Part shown: positions 18,330 to 27,397 of the stretch, one piece after another | How positions within the stretch are numbered: the first letter of the stretch is position 1 | Layout of the letters: every line of letters starts with the position of its first letter | Source of the DNA: Alteromonadaceae bacterium | Lineage (GTDB): Bacteria; Pseudomonadota; Gammaproteobacteria; Enterobacterales; Alteromonadaceae | Length of the DNA stretch: 40,752 nt | Assembly: GCA_013216015.1 (NCBI GenBank) | Contig: JABSOI010000054.1 | Location: 1-40,752, forward strand | Reading direction: 5' to 3' | The notes under the pieces: model-generated | What the model was told of the DNA's origin: nothing | The model's database searches: none | Seen by the model: the letters and a program-made list of their open reading frames with translations, nothing else | Made by a program: the position numbers and the translations under genes

Positions 18330-18368
18330 ACTAAGTTTGTTCATGAAATGTATTTCATAAACTTAGTG
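18330..18368 (-). repeat. Long hairpin in the tRNA spacer
   Basis: CACTAAGTTT (from 18329) pairs with AAACTTAGTG (18359-18368), and inside them ATGAAAT pairs with ATTTCAT. The hairpin abuts the 5' end of tRNA-Glu. Half of it, ACTAAGTTTG then TCATGAAAT, recurs at about 18413-18432. It may position tRNA processing or be a leftover of repeated tRNA spacers. Confidence 0.55.
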
Positions 18369-18494
18369 TTAGGTGAGCGCTGAGCCTGCGAAGCCGAACG
18401 ACATCATTCAAATACTAAGTTTGCTCATGAAATATATCCAGAACAAATTAACTATCTATTATCCGTACTTTAAAAAACACGAACAATTTAAATA

Positions 18495-18570
18495 TGGTGG
18501 AGCTATGCGGGATCGAACCGCAGACCTCTTCGCTGCCAGCGAAGCGCTCTCCCAGCTGAGCTATAGCCCC
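18495..18570 (-). tRNA. tRNA-Ala (anticodon GGC)
   Basis: A 76-nt cloverleaf beginning GGGGCTATAGCTCAGCTGGG and ending in AGCTCCACCA with encoded CCA. The anticodon loop CTGGCAG gives GGC. Its D-arm and acceptor match E. coli tRNA-Ala(GGC). It is the first gene of the operon, 166 bp before tRNA-Glu. Confidence 0.97.
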
Positions 18571-18902
18571 GATGGCATTATAAATCCAATAAAAAAATTA
18601 ATAAATGGCCTAATATTTAGTAACTTATTTATCAAAATACCTATTCAACAAGTAGACCTAGTACTCGTTGAAAGCGAGGCGCATTCTAAGCAGCCCCCCC
18701 TTAACTGTCAACCCTTATTTTAACAATTAAGCTAAATTATTTAAACTTATGGCTTAAGTGTTTACTTAAGCATCAGGTTGATTAAAAATTGTCTTTCCTT
18801 ATAACTCTTTGTACTGATATTGAATTAGCAGATTCGGAAATCCTTTCATTTTTTACAATTTAACGTTAGAGTTTAAACATAATTCGCATTGAAAAATTTA
18901 AC
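18571..18902. other. Intergenic region with divergent promoters
   Basis: About 330 bp between tRNA-Ala and the YvcK-like gene. It holds the strong tRNA promoter described separately; the rest (18712-18902) is AT-rich and presumably carries the plus-strand promoter. No gene is visible. Confidence 0.6.
18683..18711 (-). promoter_or_regulatory. Strong sigma-70 promoter of the tRNA operon
   Basis: On the minus strand a consensus TTGACA is followed after exactly 17 bp by TAGAAT and then GCGCCTCGC. The GC-rich discriminator is the hallmark of stringently controlled stable-RNA promoters. The start point is expected near 18675, giving a leader of about 105 nt before tRNA-Ala. Confidence 0.85.
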
Positions 18903-19820
18903 ATGCAGCTTAAACAACTAAACGTTGTAGCAATAGGTGGAGGCCATGGTTTGGGCCGTGTTCTTTCTACCCTCTCCTTTCTAGGTGATCAACTTACTGG
19001 CATTGTTACTACAACCGATAACGGTGGTTCAACAGGCCGTTTACGAAAACGTAGCAGCAGTATCGCCTGGGGCGATTTACGTAATTGCCTCACTCACCTT
19101 GTTGATGACGATTCAGTTGGCAGCCATTTATTTAATTTCCGCTTTGATGGGCAAGACGAATTAGGAGGTCATAATTTAGGGAATTTAATTCTCTATGGCT
19201 TAGGACAAATTCAATCCCGTCCTTTAGATTCAATAAATTTGGTGCGAAATTTATTAATGGTTAAAACAGCTGTACTACCTATGTCCGAATCGCCAACAGA
19301 TTTAATCGCTTTTTATCCTGAAGGTCGTTGTCGTGTGGGGGAGCTGTCGGTTGACGAAATGCCAATAATGCCCGTCAATTTAATGTTAGCACCCGTAATA
19401 AAATCAATTAAGCCTTGTATAGATGCTATCAATAAAGCTGATTTAATTATATTGGGGCCCGGTAGTTTTTTAACCAGTATTGTGCCCCCTCTTTTGGTCA
19501 GGGACATTTCAAACGCAATTAACAATTCCAATGCTCATTGTGTTTTTATTGACAATATTGTGCCCGAGAAAAGCCCTTCTGCTAAATTATCTTTAGATGA
19601 GAAACTAATGTGGATTGAAGATAATATTCGTTCAATGCCAATAGATAGTGTTATTTGCCAGGATGAAGATACCAGCTCAAAATTAGTACCAATTATATGC
19701 CAGGATTTAACTTCCGATACAGTTAAAACCCGGCACGACAAACATAAACTGATTTCAGCTCTAGAAAAGTGTATCGAGCTTCATATAAACAAATCTAATG
19801 TTCTATTAGCTAAATCTTAA
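18903..19820 (+). CDS. YvcK/YbhK-family protein (gluconeogenesis-factor family)
   Basis: A 305-residue protein of the CofD/YvcK superfamily. The N-terminal Rossmann-like segment has AIGGGHGLGRVL, followed by TTTDNGGSTGRLR and GDLRNCL, all family signatures, and GPGSFLTSI near residue 185. In Bacillus, YvcK is needed for growth on gluconeogenic carbon sources and cell shape and binds UDP-GlcNAc; E. coli YbhK is the enteric relative. The biochemical activity is unsettled. It stands alone, divergent from the tRNA operon and convergent with dcd. Confidence 0.9.
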   Translation: MQLKQLNVVAIGGGHGLGRVLSTLSFLGDQLTGIVTTTDNGGSTGRLRKRSSSIAWGDLRNCLTHLVDDDSVGSHLFNFRFDGQDELGGHNLGNLILYGLGQIQSRPLDSINLVRNLLMVKTAVLPMSESPTDLIAFYPEGRCRVGELSVDEMPIMPVNLMLAPVIKSIKPCIDAINKADLIILGPGSFLTSIVPPLLVRDISNAINNSNAHCVFIDNIVPEKSPSAKLSLDEKLMWIEDNIRSMPIDSVICQDEDTSSKLVPIICQDLTSDTVKTRHDKHKLISALEKCIELHINKSNVLLAKS

Positions 19821-19956
19821 ATTATTCAGGCATTTGGCAAACATATTGTAAATTTTTTATATGTTCATCAGGATGCTGAATGTAAATGGGCAGCAAATGT
19901 GATTGATGGATCACCCCTTAGGCCAAAACCCATCCAGAACTGATTGTATTTTGCGG

Positions 19957-20547
19957 CTATAGCGTATCATCCTCGCTTATTCTGCTTGCAACAGCACCTG
20001 TTTGATCTTTATATTTTGCATCTTCACGTTTATTGTAAGGACGCAATGCCGCTGAAGACATGGTTTCAAAATTAAGAGCCGCTATTTTCATTTTTGGTCG
20101 TAAAGCCAGAGGCAATTTACCGCTGTTATAAAATTCCAAAACAATTTGACCAGACCAACCGGGATCAATCCGATGAGCGGTTGCATGCACCATTAAGCCC
20201 AATCGAGCCAAAGAAGAACGACCATCAAGCCAACCAACAATATTATCAGGTAAAGTAACCGATTCATAAGTTACCGCAAGCGCTAACTCCCCAGGATGTA
20301 AAAAAAAAGCATCTCCGTCAGCAATAAAAATTTCATCACTCATAACTGAATCCATCGCTGCTTGCATTTCTTCTTTAGGACCACTTAAATCAATATAAGG
20401 TGCGGTATGATGTTTAAAAACGCGAAATTCATGGCCAAGACGAATATCAACACTTACCCCTGAAATCATATTCTTCTCAGGCGCCGGGGTAATTTTAATC
20501 TGGCCATCCCGAAGACTTTGTTCAATATCTTGATCACTTAATCTCAT
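19957..20547 (-). CDS. dcd: dCTP deaminase
   Basis: A 196-residue enzyme (E. coli 193) that deaminates dCTP to dUTP for dTMP synthesis. The conserved central block has [20 protein letters not shown] and [13 protein letters not shown]; the catalytic Glu lies in QIVLE. The C-terminal [10 protein letters not shown] closes over the nucleotide in the family. It follows apbC by 36 bp on the same strand, probably as an operon. Confidence 0.97.
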   Translation of the reverse strand: MRLSDQDIEQSLRDGQIKITPAPEKNMISGVSVDIRLGHEFRVFKHHTAPYIDLSGPKEEMQAAMDSVMSDEIFIADGDAFFLHPGELALAVTYESVTLPDNIVGWLDGRSSLARLGLMVHATAHRIDPGWSGQIVLEFYNSGKLPLALRPKMKIAALNFETMSSAALRPYNKREDAKYKDQTGAVASRISEDDTL

Positions 20548-20583
20548 GGTAGTTCATCCTTTATCTGGTCATCAGGTTGTTTG

Positions 20584-21735
20584 TCACGATTTACTAATGA
20601 CAGCAGTTTGTGGGCTGCGTGTATCTAGTTGATGAAATAGTTGCGACGCAACATTTCGCGCTATCTTACGATATTGTTGAGCAATTTCACTAGTGCTATT
20701 TTCAATAATAGCTGATTTCCCTTGGTCTGCCCTTTCTCGAATATTAATGTTAAGTGGCAATTGCCCTAATAATTTTGTGTTCTGCTCATTTGCTAAGCTA
20801 GCACCGCCATCTTTGCCGAACAAATGAGAATGGTGCCCACAATTTTCGCAAACATGATAACTCATGTTTTCTATAATCCCCAAAACAGGCACTTGCACTT
20901 TGTCGAACATCACCAAACCCTTCGAAGCATCAATTAGTGCAATATCCTGCGGGGTTGTAACAATGACCGCTGCGGCAACAGGAACCTGCTGCGCTAACGT
21001 TAATTGAATATCACCGGTACCAGGCGGCATATCTATAATTAAATAGTCAATTTCAGGCCAGGACGTTTCATTAAGTAATTGAGAAAATGCTCTGCTTGCC
21101 ATAGGCCCACGCCACACGGTTGCTTCTTCATCAGGTACTAAAAAGCCAATTGACATTGCACTAAGTCCGTGTGACTCAATAGGATTCATCAATTTACCAT
21201 CATAAGACGTTGGTTTCTCAGATTTTAAACCAATCATACTGGGGATAGACGGGCCATATATATCCGCATCTAAAATGCCAACCTTTGCGCCTTCAGCAAT
21301 CAAGGCATAAGCTAAATTAACCGAGGTAGTTGACTTGCCCACTCCACCTTTGCCTGAAGCAACAGCAATAATATTACCAACATTGGGTATTTTATGCTGC
21401 CGAACCGTTTTAACATCAATGTTAAGACTAAATGCAATATTGCATGATAATGTTTCACTCATGCTATCAGCTAAAATTTGTAACTCACCAATGCATGGAA
21501 ATGGCATGGTTATGTCAATAACTATCTCGTCCTTTTGATGAGTTAGTTGATAGTTCTCACTCACCACAATAATGCCTTGGGGAAAGTTTTCTGACTGATA
21601 GTTATTCAATGTTTCAAAAATAACTTCAGTTAAAGAATGATTCTCTGAAGAAACATTTTCTGATGAAGCCTGCTCAGATGAAATATTGTCACCTGACTTC
21701 TTTGATCCCTTATCGGAAAAAATATTACCAAACAT
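20584..21735 (-). CDS. apbC: Iron-sulfur cluster carrier ATPase ApbC/Mrp
   Basis: A 383-residue P-loop ATPase that carries and transfers Fe-S clusters. The deviant Walker A motif GKGGVGKSTTSVNLA is near residues 126-140, IDMPPGTGD is Walker B-like, and the cluster-ligating CxxC (CENCGHH) is near residue 297. The N-terminal region corresponds to the DUF59/MIP18 domain but is preceded by about 30 Ser/Glu-rich residues. It is divergent from metG with 136 bp between them, as mrp and metG are in E. coli. Confidence 0.95.
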   Translation of the reverse strand: MFGNIFSDKGSKKSGDNISSEQASSENVSSENHSLTEVIFETLNNYQSENFPQGIIVVSENYQLTHQKDEIVIDITMPFPCIGELQILADSMSETLSCNIAFSLNIDVKTVRQHKIPNVGNIIAVASGKGGVGKSTTSVNLAYALIAEGAKVGILDADIYGPSIPSMIGLKSEKPTSYDGKLMNPIESHGLSAMSIGFLVPDEEATVWRGPMASRAFSQLLNETSWPEIDYLIIDMPPGTGDIQLTLAQQVPVAAAVIVTTPQDIALIDASKGLVMFDKVQVPVLGIIENMSYHVCENCGHHSHLFGKDGGASLANEQNTKLLGQLPLNINIRERADQGKSAIIENSTSEIAQQYRKIARNVASQLFHQLDTRSPQTAVISKS

Positions 21736-21871
21736 AAGTTATCCAAAAATTAGTAAAAACAAGGTTAAATTAAAATATTAATGAAAATTTTCGTTAAATT
21801 CTGTACTATTCCCACCATAATTACCATATAAAATATTTTTATTAAAATTGTCTTCAGGAACGTAATTAACC

Positions 21872-23974
21872 ATGTCATCAGAAACGTCATCACAAAAGCG
21901 CAAAATTCTTGTTACTTGTGCATTACCCTATGCCAACGGCTCTATTCATTTAGGCCATCTACTCGAACATATTCAAACAGATATATGGGTAAGATTCCAA
22001 CGAATGCGCGGTAATGAAATCTATTTTGTCTGTGCTGATGATGCACATGGCACACCTATTATGCTTAAAGCAGATGAACTTGGTATAAACCCTGAAAAAA
22101 TGATTAATGATGTTCGTGAAGAACATATGACCGATTTTGCAGACTTCCATATAAGCTTTGATAACTATCATTCAACTCATTCTGATGAAAATAAAGCGCT
22201 AGCTGAAGAAATTTATAATAAGTTACATGCTAAAGGGCATATAAAAACTCGTATAATTTCTCAACTTTATGATCCTGAAAAAGGCATGTTCCTGCCAGAT
22301 CGTTTTGTAAAAGGCACTTGCCCGAAATGTAAAAGTGAAGATCAAAATGGTGATAGTTGTGACAATTGTGGTGCGACTTATTCTCCGACAGAAGTATTAA
22401 ACCCACGTTCAGTAGTTTCAGGTGCAACTCCTGTTCTTCGCGATTCCGAGCATTATTTCTTTGACTTACCAGCGTTTGAACAAATGCTGAAAGACTGGAC
22501 ACGCAGTGGTGCCTTGCAAGAAGAAATGGCCAACAAACTGGCTGAATGGTTTGATCAAGGCCTAAGGCAATGGGATATCAGCCGTGATGCACCATACTTT
22601 GGTTTTGAAATACCGAATGCCCCGGGCAAATACTTTTATGTTTGGTTAGATGCTCCTATTGGTTATATGGGCAGCTTTAAAAACTTATGTGATAAACAGA
22701 ACATTGATTTTGATGAATTCTGGAAACTGGACTCTGACGCTGAGGTTTATCACTTTATTGGTAAAGATATTATTTATTTCCATAGTTTATTTTGGCCAGC
22801 AATGTTAGAAGGTGCAGGCTACCGTAAACCTACTTCTGTTTATGCTCATGGTTTTGTCACGGTTAATGGCGCTAAAATGTCTAAATCTAAAGGCACTTTC
22901 ATTAAGGGCCGTACTTATTTAGATCACTTAAACCCTGAATACCTGCGTTATTACTATGCTGCCAAGCTTACTAACCGCATTGACGATTTAGATTTAAACC
23001 TTGAAGATTTTGCTCAACGGGTAAATTCAGATCTGGTCGGTAAAGTAGTCAACATTGCCTCTCGATGTGCAAGTTTTATTACTAAACGCTTTGACGGCAT
23101 GTTATCAAGCAATATTGACGATCAGGCGCTTGCTGATGAAGTAATGAATGCGGGCGATAGTATTGCTGCTAATTACGAATCGAGAGATTTTGGTCGTGGT
23201 ATGCGTGAAATTATGACACTTGCTGATAAAGTAAATGAATATATCGCAATAAAAGAACCCTGGCAGCTTGTGAAAGATGAAACTAAACAGCAGGAAGTAC
23301 AAGATATCTGTTCATTAGGTATCAATATGTTTCGTACTTTAATGATTTATTTAAAACCAGTACTGCCAGTTCTTGCAGACAGTACCGCTGCATTTTTAAA
23401 TGATGAGTTAATTTGGGAAGGCCACAAAACATTATTAACTGATCATAAAATTAATAAGTTCAAAGCATTGTTGCAGCGCGTTGACATGGATAAAGTAAAT
23501 GCAATGACTGATGCGTCTAAAGATAACCTGGCTAAGAAAGAAACAGTTCCTGCCAAAAAAGCTAAAAAGAAAGCAGAAGTTGTCAGTAACCAGGCAGCGT
23601 TAGATGATCCGTTAGGTCAGGATCCTATTTCTCCTGAAATTCAATTTGATGATTTTGCTAAAATCGATTTACGCATAGTAAAAATTATCAATGCTGAACA
23701 CGTTGAAAAAGCAGACAAGTTAATTAAGTTAACCTTGGCGCTTGATTCAAGTGATGCCGAAGGCGAAACTCGTCAGGTATTTGCAGGCATAAAATCAGCC
23801 TATCAGCCGGAAGAATTAATCGGAAAATTAACGGTAATGGTCGCTAACCTGGCACCAAGAAAAATGCGCTTTGGAATGTCTGAAGGCATGGTGTTGGCAG
23901 CTGGGCCTGGCGGTAAAGACTTATGGATATTAAATCCGGAAGATGGTGCTAAACCGGGTATGCGAGTTAAATAG
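21872..23974 (+). CDS. metG: Methionyl-tRNA synthetase
   Basis: A 700-residue class I synthetase (E. coli 677). The HIGH-type motif is HLGH (in [11 protein letters not shown]) near residue 28; zinc ligands are in [18 protein letters not shown] near 149-166; KMSKSKGTF is near residue 335. After the anticodon-binding helical domain, a Lys/Ala linker (about 555-575) leads to a C-terminal tRNA-binding OB domain (about 592-700). AGGAA lies 11 bases before the start. It charges initiator and elongator tRNA-Met. Confidence 0.98.
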   Translation: MSSETSSQKRKILVTCALPYANGSIHLGHLLEHIQTDIWVRFQRMRGNEIYFVCADDAHGTPIMLKADELGINPEKMINDVREEHMTDFADFHISFDNYHSTHSDENKALAEEIYNKLHAKGHIKTRIISQLYDPEKGMFLPDRFVKGTCPKCKSEDQNGDSCDNCGATYSPTEVLNPRSVVSGATPVLRDSEHYFFDLPAFEQMLKDWTRSGALQEEMANKLAEWFDQGLRQWDISRDAPYFGFEIPNAPGKYFYVWLDAPIGYMGSFKNLCDKQNIDFDEFWKLDSDAEVYHFIGKDIIYFHSLFWPAMLEGAGYRKPTSVYAHGFVTVNGAKMSKSKGTFIKGRTYLDHLNPEYLRYYYAAKLTNRIDDLDLNLEDFAQRVNSDLVGKVVNIASRCASFITKRFDGMLSSNIDDQALADEVMNAGDSIAANYESRDFGRGMREIMTLADKVNEYIAIKEPWQLVKDETKQQEVQDICSLGINMFRTLMIYLKPVLPVLADSTAAFLNDELIWEGHKTLLTDHKINKFKALLQRVDMDKVNAMTDASKDNLAKKETVPAKKAKKKAEVVSNQAALDDPLGQDPISPEIQFDDFAKIDLRIVKIINAEHVEKADKLIKLTLALDSSDAEGETRQVFAGIKSAYQPEELIGKLTVMVANLAPRKMRFGMSEGMVLAAGPGGKDLWILNPEDGAKPGMRVK

Positions 23975-24359
23975 GCACCTAAGTTAAATAAGTATAATTA
24001 ACTATGTGCACTTGATTGAGGCTCTAAAGTTGTAGGGTGGGTTAGCCAACAGCGTAACCCACCATTTGATAGCATATCAAACGACCAAAATACTCGATAA
24101 ATAACAGTGAATTGATGGGTTACACCTTTGGCTAACCCATTCTACTCAATAAAATTTGCGCATATAAAACCTATATATAATTTTATATTTGTTAAGTATA
24201 AGAAAATCAGTTTTTTTCTTTACATACAAGCAGTACAGACAAAAAATACAAACAAGAATTACAGACAAGATAAGCTGCAACATAATCAAAGATATTAATC
24301 AAAGATGAGTAATACCCGTCTTTTTAATTTTATTCCTTTCCAAAAGAATAACAAACACA
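23975..24359. other. Intergenic region after metG
   Basis: 385 bp with no gene. It contains the 114-bp inverted-repeat element at 24032-24145; the remainder is AT-rich and likely holds the rcsF promoter. Confidence 0.6.
24032..24145. repeat. Inverted-repeat element, family D
   Basis: A 114-bp element. Its ends GTAGGGTGGGTTAGCC and GGCTAACCCATTCTAC are inverted repeats with two mismatches, and each end also contains an inner inverted motif (GGGTTAGCC...GTAACCC). This double-hairpin form resembles GGGTTAGC/GTAACCC repeats common in proteobacterial intergenic regions. It is non-coding. Confidence 0.7.
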
Positions 24360-24833
24360 ATGCTGATACAAATAAAGAACAATCATTTAAATAAAAACCT
24401 CTTTTCAATAACGCTTAAGATGGCTCTAACTATTTTCGTTTTGCTATTAACAGCAAGTTGTTCCTCTAAATACACTGTCTCTACAAATTTAGATAAAGAA
24501 AACTTCACAAACTATTTTGCCGCTAGTCAGGTAACCGTTTATGAGAATAACCAAACTTTGCCCTCCCCTAATCAATACATAGGTTTAGTTGAAGGACTAG
24601 ACTGCCAGTTAAAGGCCCATCACGCCAGCCCAACAGAGCTTATTGCCAAACAAGCAGCCCGACGTAAAGCATTTGAAATAAATGCTAATGGCGTCGTTTT
24701 TACAAGTTGTAGCCTGATAGAACACGAACAGCTGCAACGAGTAACGGGTAAACAATGTTTGTCCACCTTAGTCTGTTATGGAAAAGCCTACCGCATCGGT
24801 GAAAAAGAAGTCGAAAAAGCAAAAAATGAATGA
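24360..24833 (+). CDS. rcsF: RcsF-like outer-membrane lipoprotein
   Basis: A 157-residue lipoprotein. A signal peptide ends in the lipobox LTAS-C34. The mature part matches RcsF: a Ser/Asn-rich spacer, then a domain with four cysteines (LDC, TSC, KQC, VCYG) in the order of the RcsF disulfides, with ARRKAFEINANGVVFTSC as the most recognisable block. In enteric bacteria RcsF senses envelope damage and signals through IgaA to the Rcs phosphorelay; whether a full Rcs system exists here cannot be seen. Adjacency to trmO, as in E. coli, supports the call. ATG 24360 is chosen because it includes a positively charged n-region; ATG 24420 would leave a very short signal peptide. Confidence 0.82.
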   Translation: MLIQIKNNHLNKNLFSITLKMALTIFVLLLTASCSSKYTVSTNLDKENFTNYFAASQVTVYENNQTLPSPNQYIGLVEGLDCQLKAHHASPTELIAKQAARRKAFEINANGVVFTSCSLIEHEQLQRVTGKQCLSTLVCYGKAYRIGEKEVEKAKNE

Positions 24834-25620
24834 AGTAAACTTTAATGTTATCGGCAAAGTTCATTCTCCTTATAAAGAAAAGTTTGCTATTCCGCGCCAG
24901 CCGGGTTTAGTAAGCTGTGCCAAAGGCGTTATTGAATTAATTGATCAGGCCAACAATATTGATTTAGTGCGAGGTTTAGAGCAATTCAGTCATATCTGGG
25001 TATTATTTGTTTTTCATGCTACCCAACAACAAGGCTGGAAACCTCTGGTGCGGCCTCCAAGGTTAGGCGGTAATAAAAAAATGGGCGTATTAGCCACCCG
25101 TTCAACGTTTCGACCTAATCCTATTGGCATGTCTGTTGTTAAACTGGATAAAATCAGCGCCAGTAATAATAAGGTTTCAATACATATCTCAGGCCTGGAT
25201 TTACTTGATCAAACCCCCGTAATTGATATAAAACCCTATATTGCTTATTCTGATATCGTTTCTACGAGTGTTGTATCTTCTGATATAATTAATACTGATT
25301 TAATTAATACTGACTTAGTTACTACTAACTTAACTACTACTGATAAAAAATGTAACCCAAGTGCTGATTTCGCTCAATCTGCACCAATAAGTAAATTAAC
25401 CGTTAGTTTTAGCCACAACGCCAAACAACGGTTAATAGTGCTTAACAGCCAACATCCTGAGTTGGAAACTTTCATTAGTCAGGTATTAGCACAGGATCCA
25501 CGCCCAGCTTATAAACAAAATAAGAGCGATGATAAAATTTACGGAATGACTTTATATCAATTTAACATTACATGGAAAATGATGTCTTTAGACCAAGTGC
25601 AAGTTATCGATATTTCCTAA
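24826..25620 (+). CDS. trmO: tRNA (adenine37-N6)-methyltransferase TrmO
   Basis: A 264-residue SAM-dependent enzyme that methylates the N6 of t6A37 in certain tRNAs. Conserved segments: GKVHSPYKEKFAIPRQPGLV, VRPPRLGGNKKMGVLATRS, STFRPNPIGMS and VLAQDPRPAY. ATG 24826 is preferred to one at 24778 because it gives the family N-terminus; it overlaps the rcsF end by 8 bp. Residues 143-172 are an insert of six 5-residue repeats absent from E. coli TrmO, located after the DIKPY motif. The insert probably forms a flexible loop and need not abolish activity. Confidence 0.95.
   Translation: MNEVNFNVIGKVHSPYKEKFAIPRQPGLVSCAKGVIELIDQANNIDLVRGLEQFSHIWVLFVFHATQQQGWKPLVRPPRLGGNKKMGVLATRSTFRPNPIGMSVVKLDKISASNNKVSIHISGLDLLDQTPVIDIKPYIAYSDIVSTSVVSSDIINTDLINTDLVTTNLTTTDKKCNPSADFAQSAPISKLTVSFSHNAKQRLIVLNSQHPELETFISQVLAQDPRPAYKQNKSDDKIYGMTLYQFNITWKMMSLDQVQVIDIS
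25252..25341 (+). repeat. 15-bp in-frame minisatellite in trmO
   Basis: Six consecutive 15-bp units encode DIVST, SVVSS, DIINT, DLINT, DLVTT and NLTTT. The period is exact and in frame, so copy-number change would keep the gene open. Confidence 0.85.
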
Positions 25621-25782
25621 CGTTAATAAAACATGCATGAATTAACCCTGATATAAACCATGGTTAATGACGAACAATGCCAAGCAATATTAAGGCAACA
25701 TCAAAACAGCATTAAGCATTAAGCAATAAGCAATACAAATGAAGCAACTTCTGACAAAACATGAGCAATACAAAATTACCTT

Positions 25783-26688
25783 ATGAAAAATAACTATTCC
25801 TTCGAAATGATCTTACTGGCTGCCATTTGGGGCGTTTCATTTTTATTCATGCGAATTGGTGGTCCTGAATTTGGTCCTGTGCTTTTAATGGCATTAAGAA
25901 CTCTTATAGCAAGTTTATTCTTAGTACCAATAATGTATTTATATAAACAACAAAAATCGCTGAAAGGTTTATACGGTAAGCTTTTTCTCGCCAGTATGTT
26001 TAATGTGGCAATGCCCTTTGTATTATACGGCTATGCAACTTTAACATTAACCGCTGGGGTTACTTCTATTTTAAATGCAACTACGCCTATGTTCGCTGCG
26101 ATAGTGGCCTTTTTCTGGCTCCGGAACAAACTCAATTTTGCCAGTGCAATGGGGTTGTTCGTTGGATTTATCGGTGTTTATGTTTTAATGATGGACAAAA
26201 TAGGTTTAGATCAACAATCAAGTATATTTCCAGCATTGGCAGGGTTAGGTGCGGCTTGCTGTTATGGCATTGGTACCGTTTTTACTCAAAAATATTTAAG
26301 TTCCATTAAACCTCTGGCACTGGCGGCTGGCAATCAGGTTGCAGCAAGTTTAGTTTTAATACCGTTAAGTTTACCTTTTTTACCCAATCAAATGCCGAGC
26401 AATCCTGCAATTTATTCGGTTCTTTTCTTGGGTTTGGTATGTACAGGCATAGGTTATATCCTATTTTTTAGATTACTTGCAGCACTAGGACCAACTAAAA
26501 CAGTTTCGGTGACATATTTAATACCCGCTTTTGGACTTTTGTGGGGAGCACTGTTTTTAGGAGAAGAAATTACCCTTAGGATCATACTTGGCAGTTGTTT
26601 AATTTTATTTGGTGTTGGTTTAACAACCGGTGTCATACTGAAAGTTCTAACTTACCTACTTGAAACCAGCCGTAAAAAAAGCGATTAA
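25783..26688 (+). CDS. EamA/DMT-family transporter
   Basis: A 301-residue inner-membrane protein with about ten helices in two EamA repeats. Typical features are the opening AAIWGVSFLFMRIGG, the ATTPMFAAIVAFFWL segment ending the first half and the corresponding TYLIPAFGLLWGALFLGE in the second. The family exports amino acids or other metabolites; the substrate cannot be predicted. Single gene, with a terminator hairpin overlapping its stop. Confidence 0.9.
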   Translation: MKNNYSFEMILLAAIWGVSFLFMRIGGPEFGPVLLMALRTLIASLFLVPIMYLYKQQKSLKGLYGKLFLASMFNVAMPFVLYGYATLTLTAGVTSILNATTPMFAAIVAFFWLRNKLNFASAMGLFVGFIGVYVLMMDKIGLDQQSSIFPALAGLGAACCYGIGTVFTQKYLSSIKPLALAAGNQVAASLVLIPLSLPFLPNQMPSNPAIYSVLFLGLVCTGIGYILFFRLLAALGPTKTVSVTYLIPAFGLLWGALFLGEEITLRIILGSCLILFGVGLTTGVILKVLTYLLETSRKKSD

Positions 26689-26705
26689 CAAATATTGTTA
26701 ATCGC
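26674..26705 (-). terminator. Terminator of the slyD-like gene
   Basis: Perfect 11-bp stem (GCGATTAACAA / TTGTTAATCGC, 26681-26705) with a 3-nt loop. On the minus strand seven T follow. The stem overlaps the stop codon of the plus-strand transporter gene, so it may serve both convergent genes. Confidence 0.8.
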
Positions 26706-26716
26706 AAAATTTAAAG

Positions 26717-26770
26717 ACAAACATTAACTTCAAACTTTAACTGCAAACATTAACTGCAAACATTAACTGC
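26717..26770. repeat. 13-bp tandem repeat between convergent genes
   Basis: About four units close to CAAACATTAACTG with a 13-bp period, in the 106-bp gap between the transporter and the isomerase. No function is evident. Confidence 0.75.
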
Positions 26771-26794
26771 AAAATTTACAGAAAAATGGATAGC

Positions 26795-27286
26795 TTAATG
26801 GTGGTGTCCGCCAGCCCCATGAGCATGTTTATGCTCAATTTCTTCATCAGTTGCAGCTCGAACATCAACTACTTCCAGATCAAACGTTAAAACCTTACCA
26901 GCTAAGGGTGAATTCATATCAACCGTGACCATAAACTTACCCGCTTTAATAACAGTAACCTGACGGTGACCTTGCTCAGTATGAACGTTCGCAATCATTC
27001 CTGCTTTCCATTTAACGTTTTTGGTAGCGCCTTGTAAATGCTTAGCAGAAACACGTTGAATAGCCTCTTCCTGACGTTCACCATAAGCATCTTCAGGTTG
27101 TACAGTAACAGAGAATTTTTCACCGGCTTCTTTGTCGGTTAACGCTTTTTCAACACCCACTAACATATTGTCATGGCCATGCAGGTAGGCAACCGCGTCA
27201 CCTTCATAAGAAGATTCCAGTTCTTCTCCTGCTTCATCTTTTAAAGTGTAGTGAAACTGTACTACTGTGTTATCGATAATATTCAT
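26795..27286 (-). CDS. slyD: SlyD-type FKBP peptidyl-prolyl isomerase
   Basis: A 163-residue protein with an FKBP fold split by an insert-in-flap chaperone domain (about residues 70-125). The opening VQFHYTLKDEAGEELESS, then EDAYGERQEEAIQRV and NSPLAGKVLTFDLEV are family signatures. The short His-rich C-terminus (HKHAHGAGGHHH) suggests Ni/Zn binding as in SlyD. The tail is much shorter than in E. coli SlyD and lacks its cysteines. It catalyses prolyl isomerisation in the cytoplasm and may aid metalloenzyme assembly. A second SlyD-like paralogue elsewhere in the genome is possible. Confidence 0.85.
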   Translation of the reverse strand: MNIIDNTVVQFHYTLKDEAGEELESSYEGDAVAYLHGHDNMLVGVEKALTDKEAGEKFSVTVQPEDAYGERQEEAIQRVSAKHLQGATKNVKWKAGMIANVHTEQGHRQVTVIKAGKFMVTVDMNSPLAGKVLTFDLEVVDVRAATDEEIEHKHAHGAGGHHH

Positions 27287-27397
27287 TAAAATCCAACCTG
27301 TTTTAACTATTTAAACTATAAAATTGCGCGCAGTGTAGCAAAAACAATTGTTCGCTCCTAGTATTGTCTGTTTAGGTTAAGGATTTTAATAATTGTT

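Noticed and set aside
18373-18723. 116-codon plus-strand frame
   Set aside because: It crosses tRNA-Ala and the tRNA promoter on the opposite strand, so it is not a gene.
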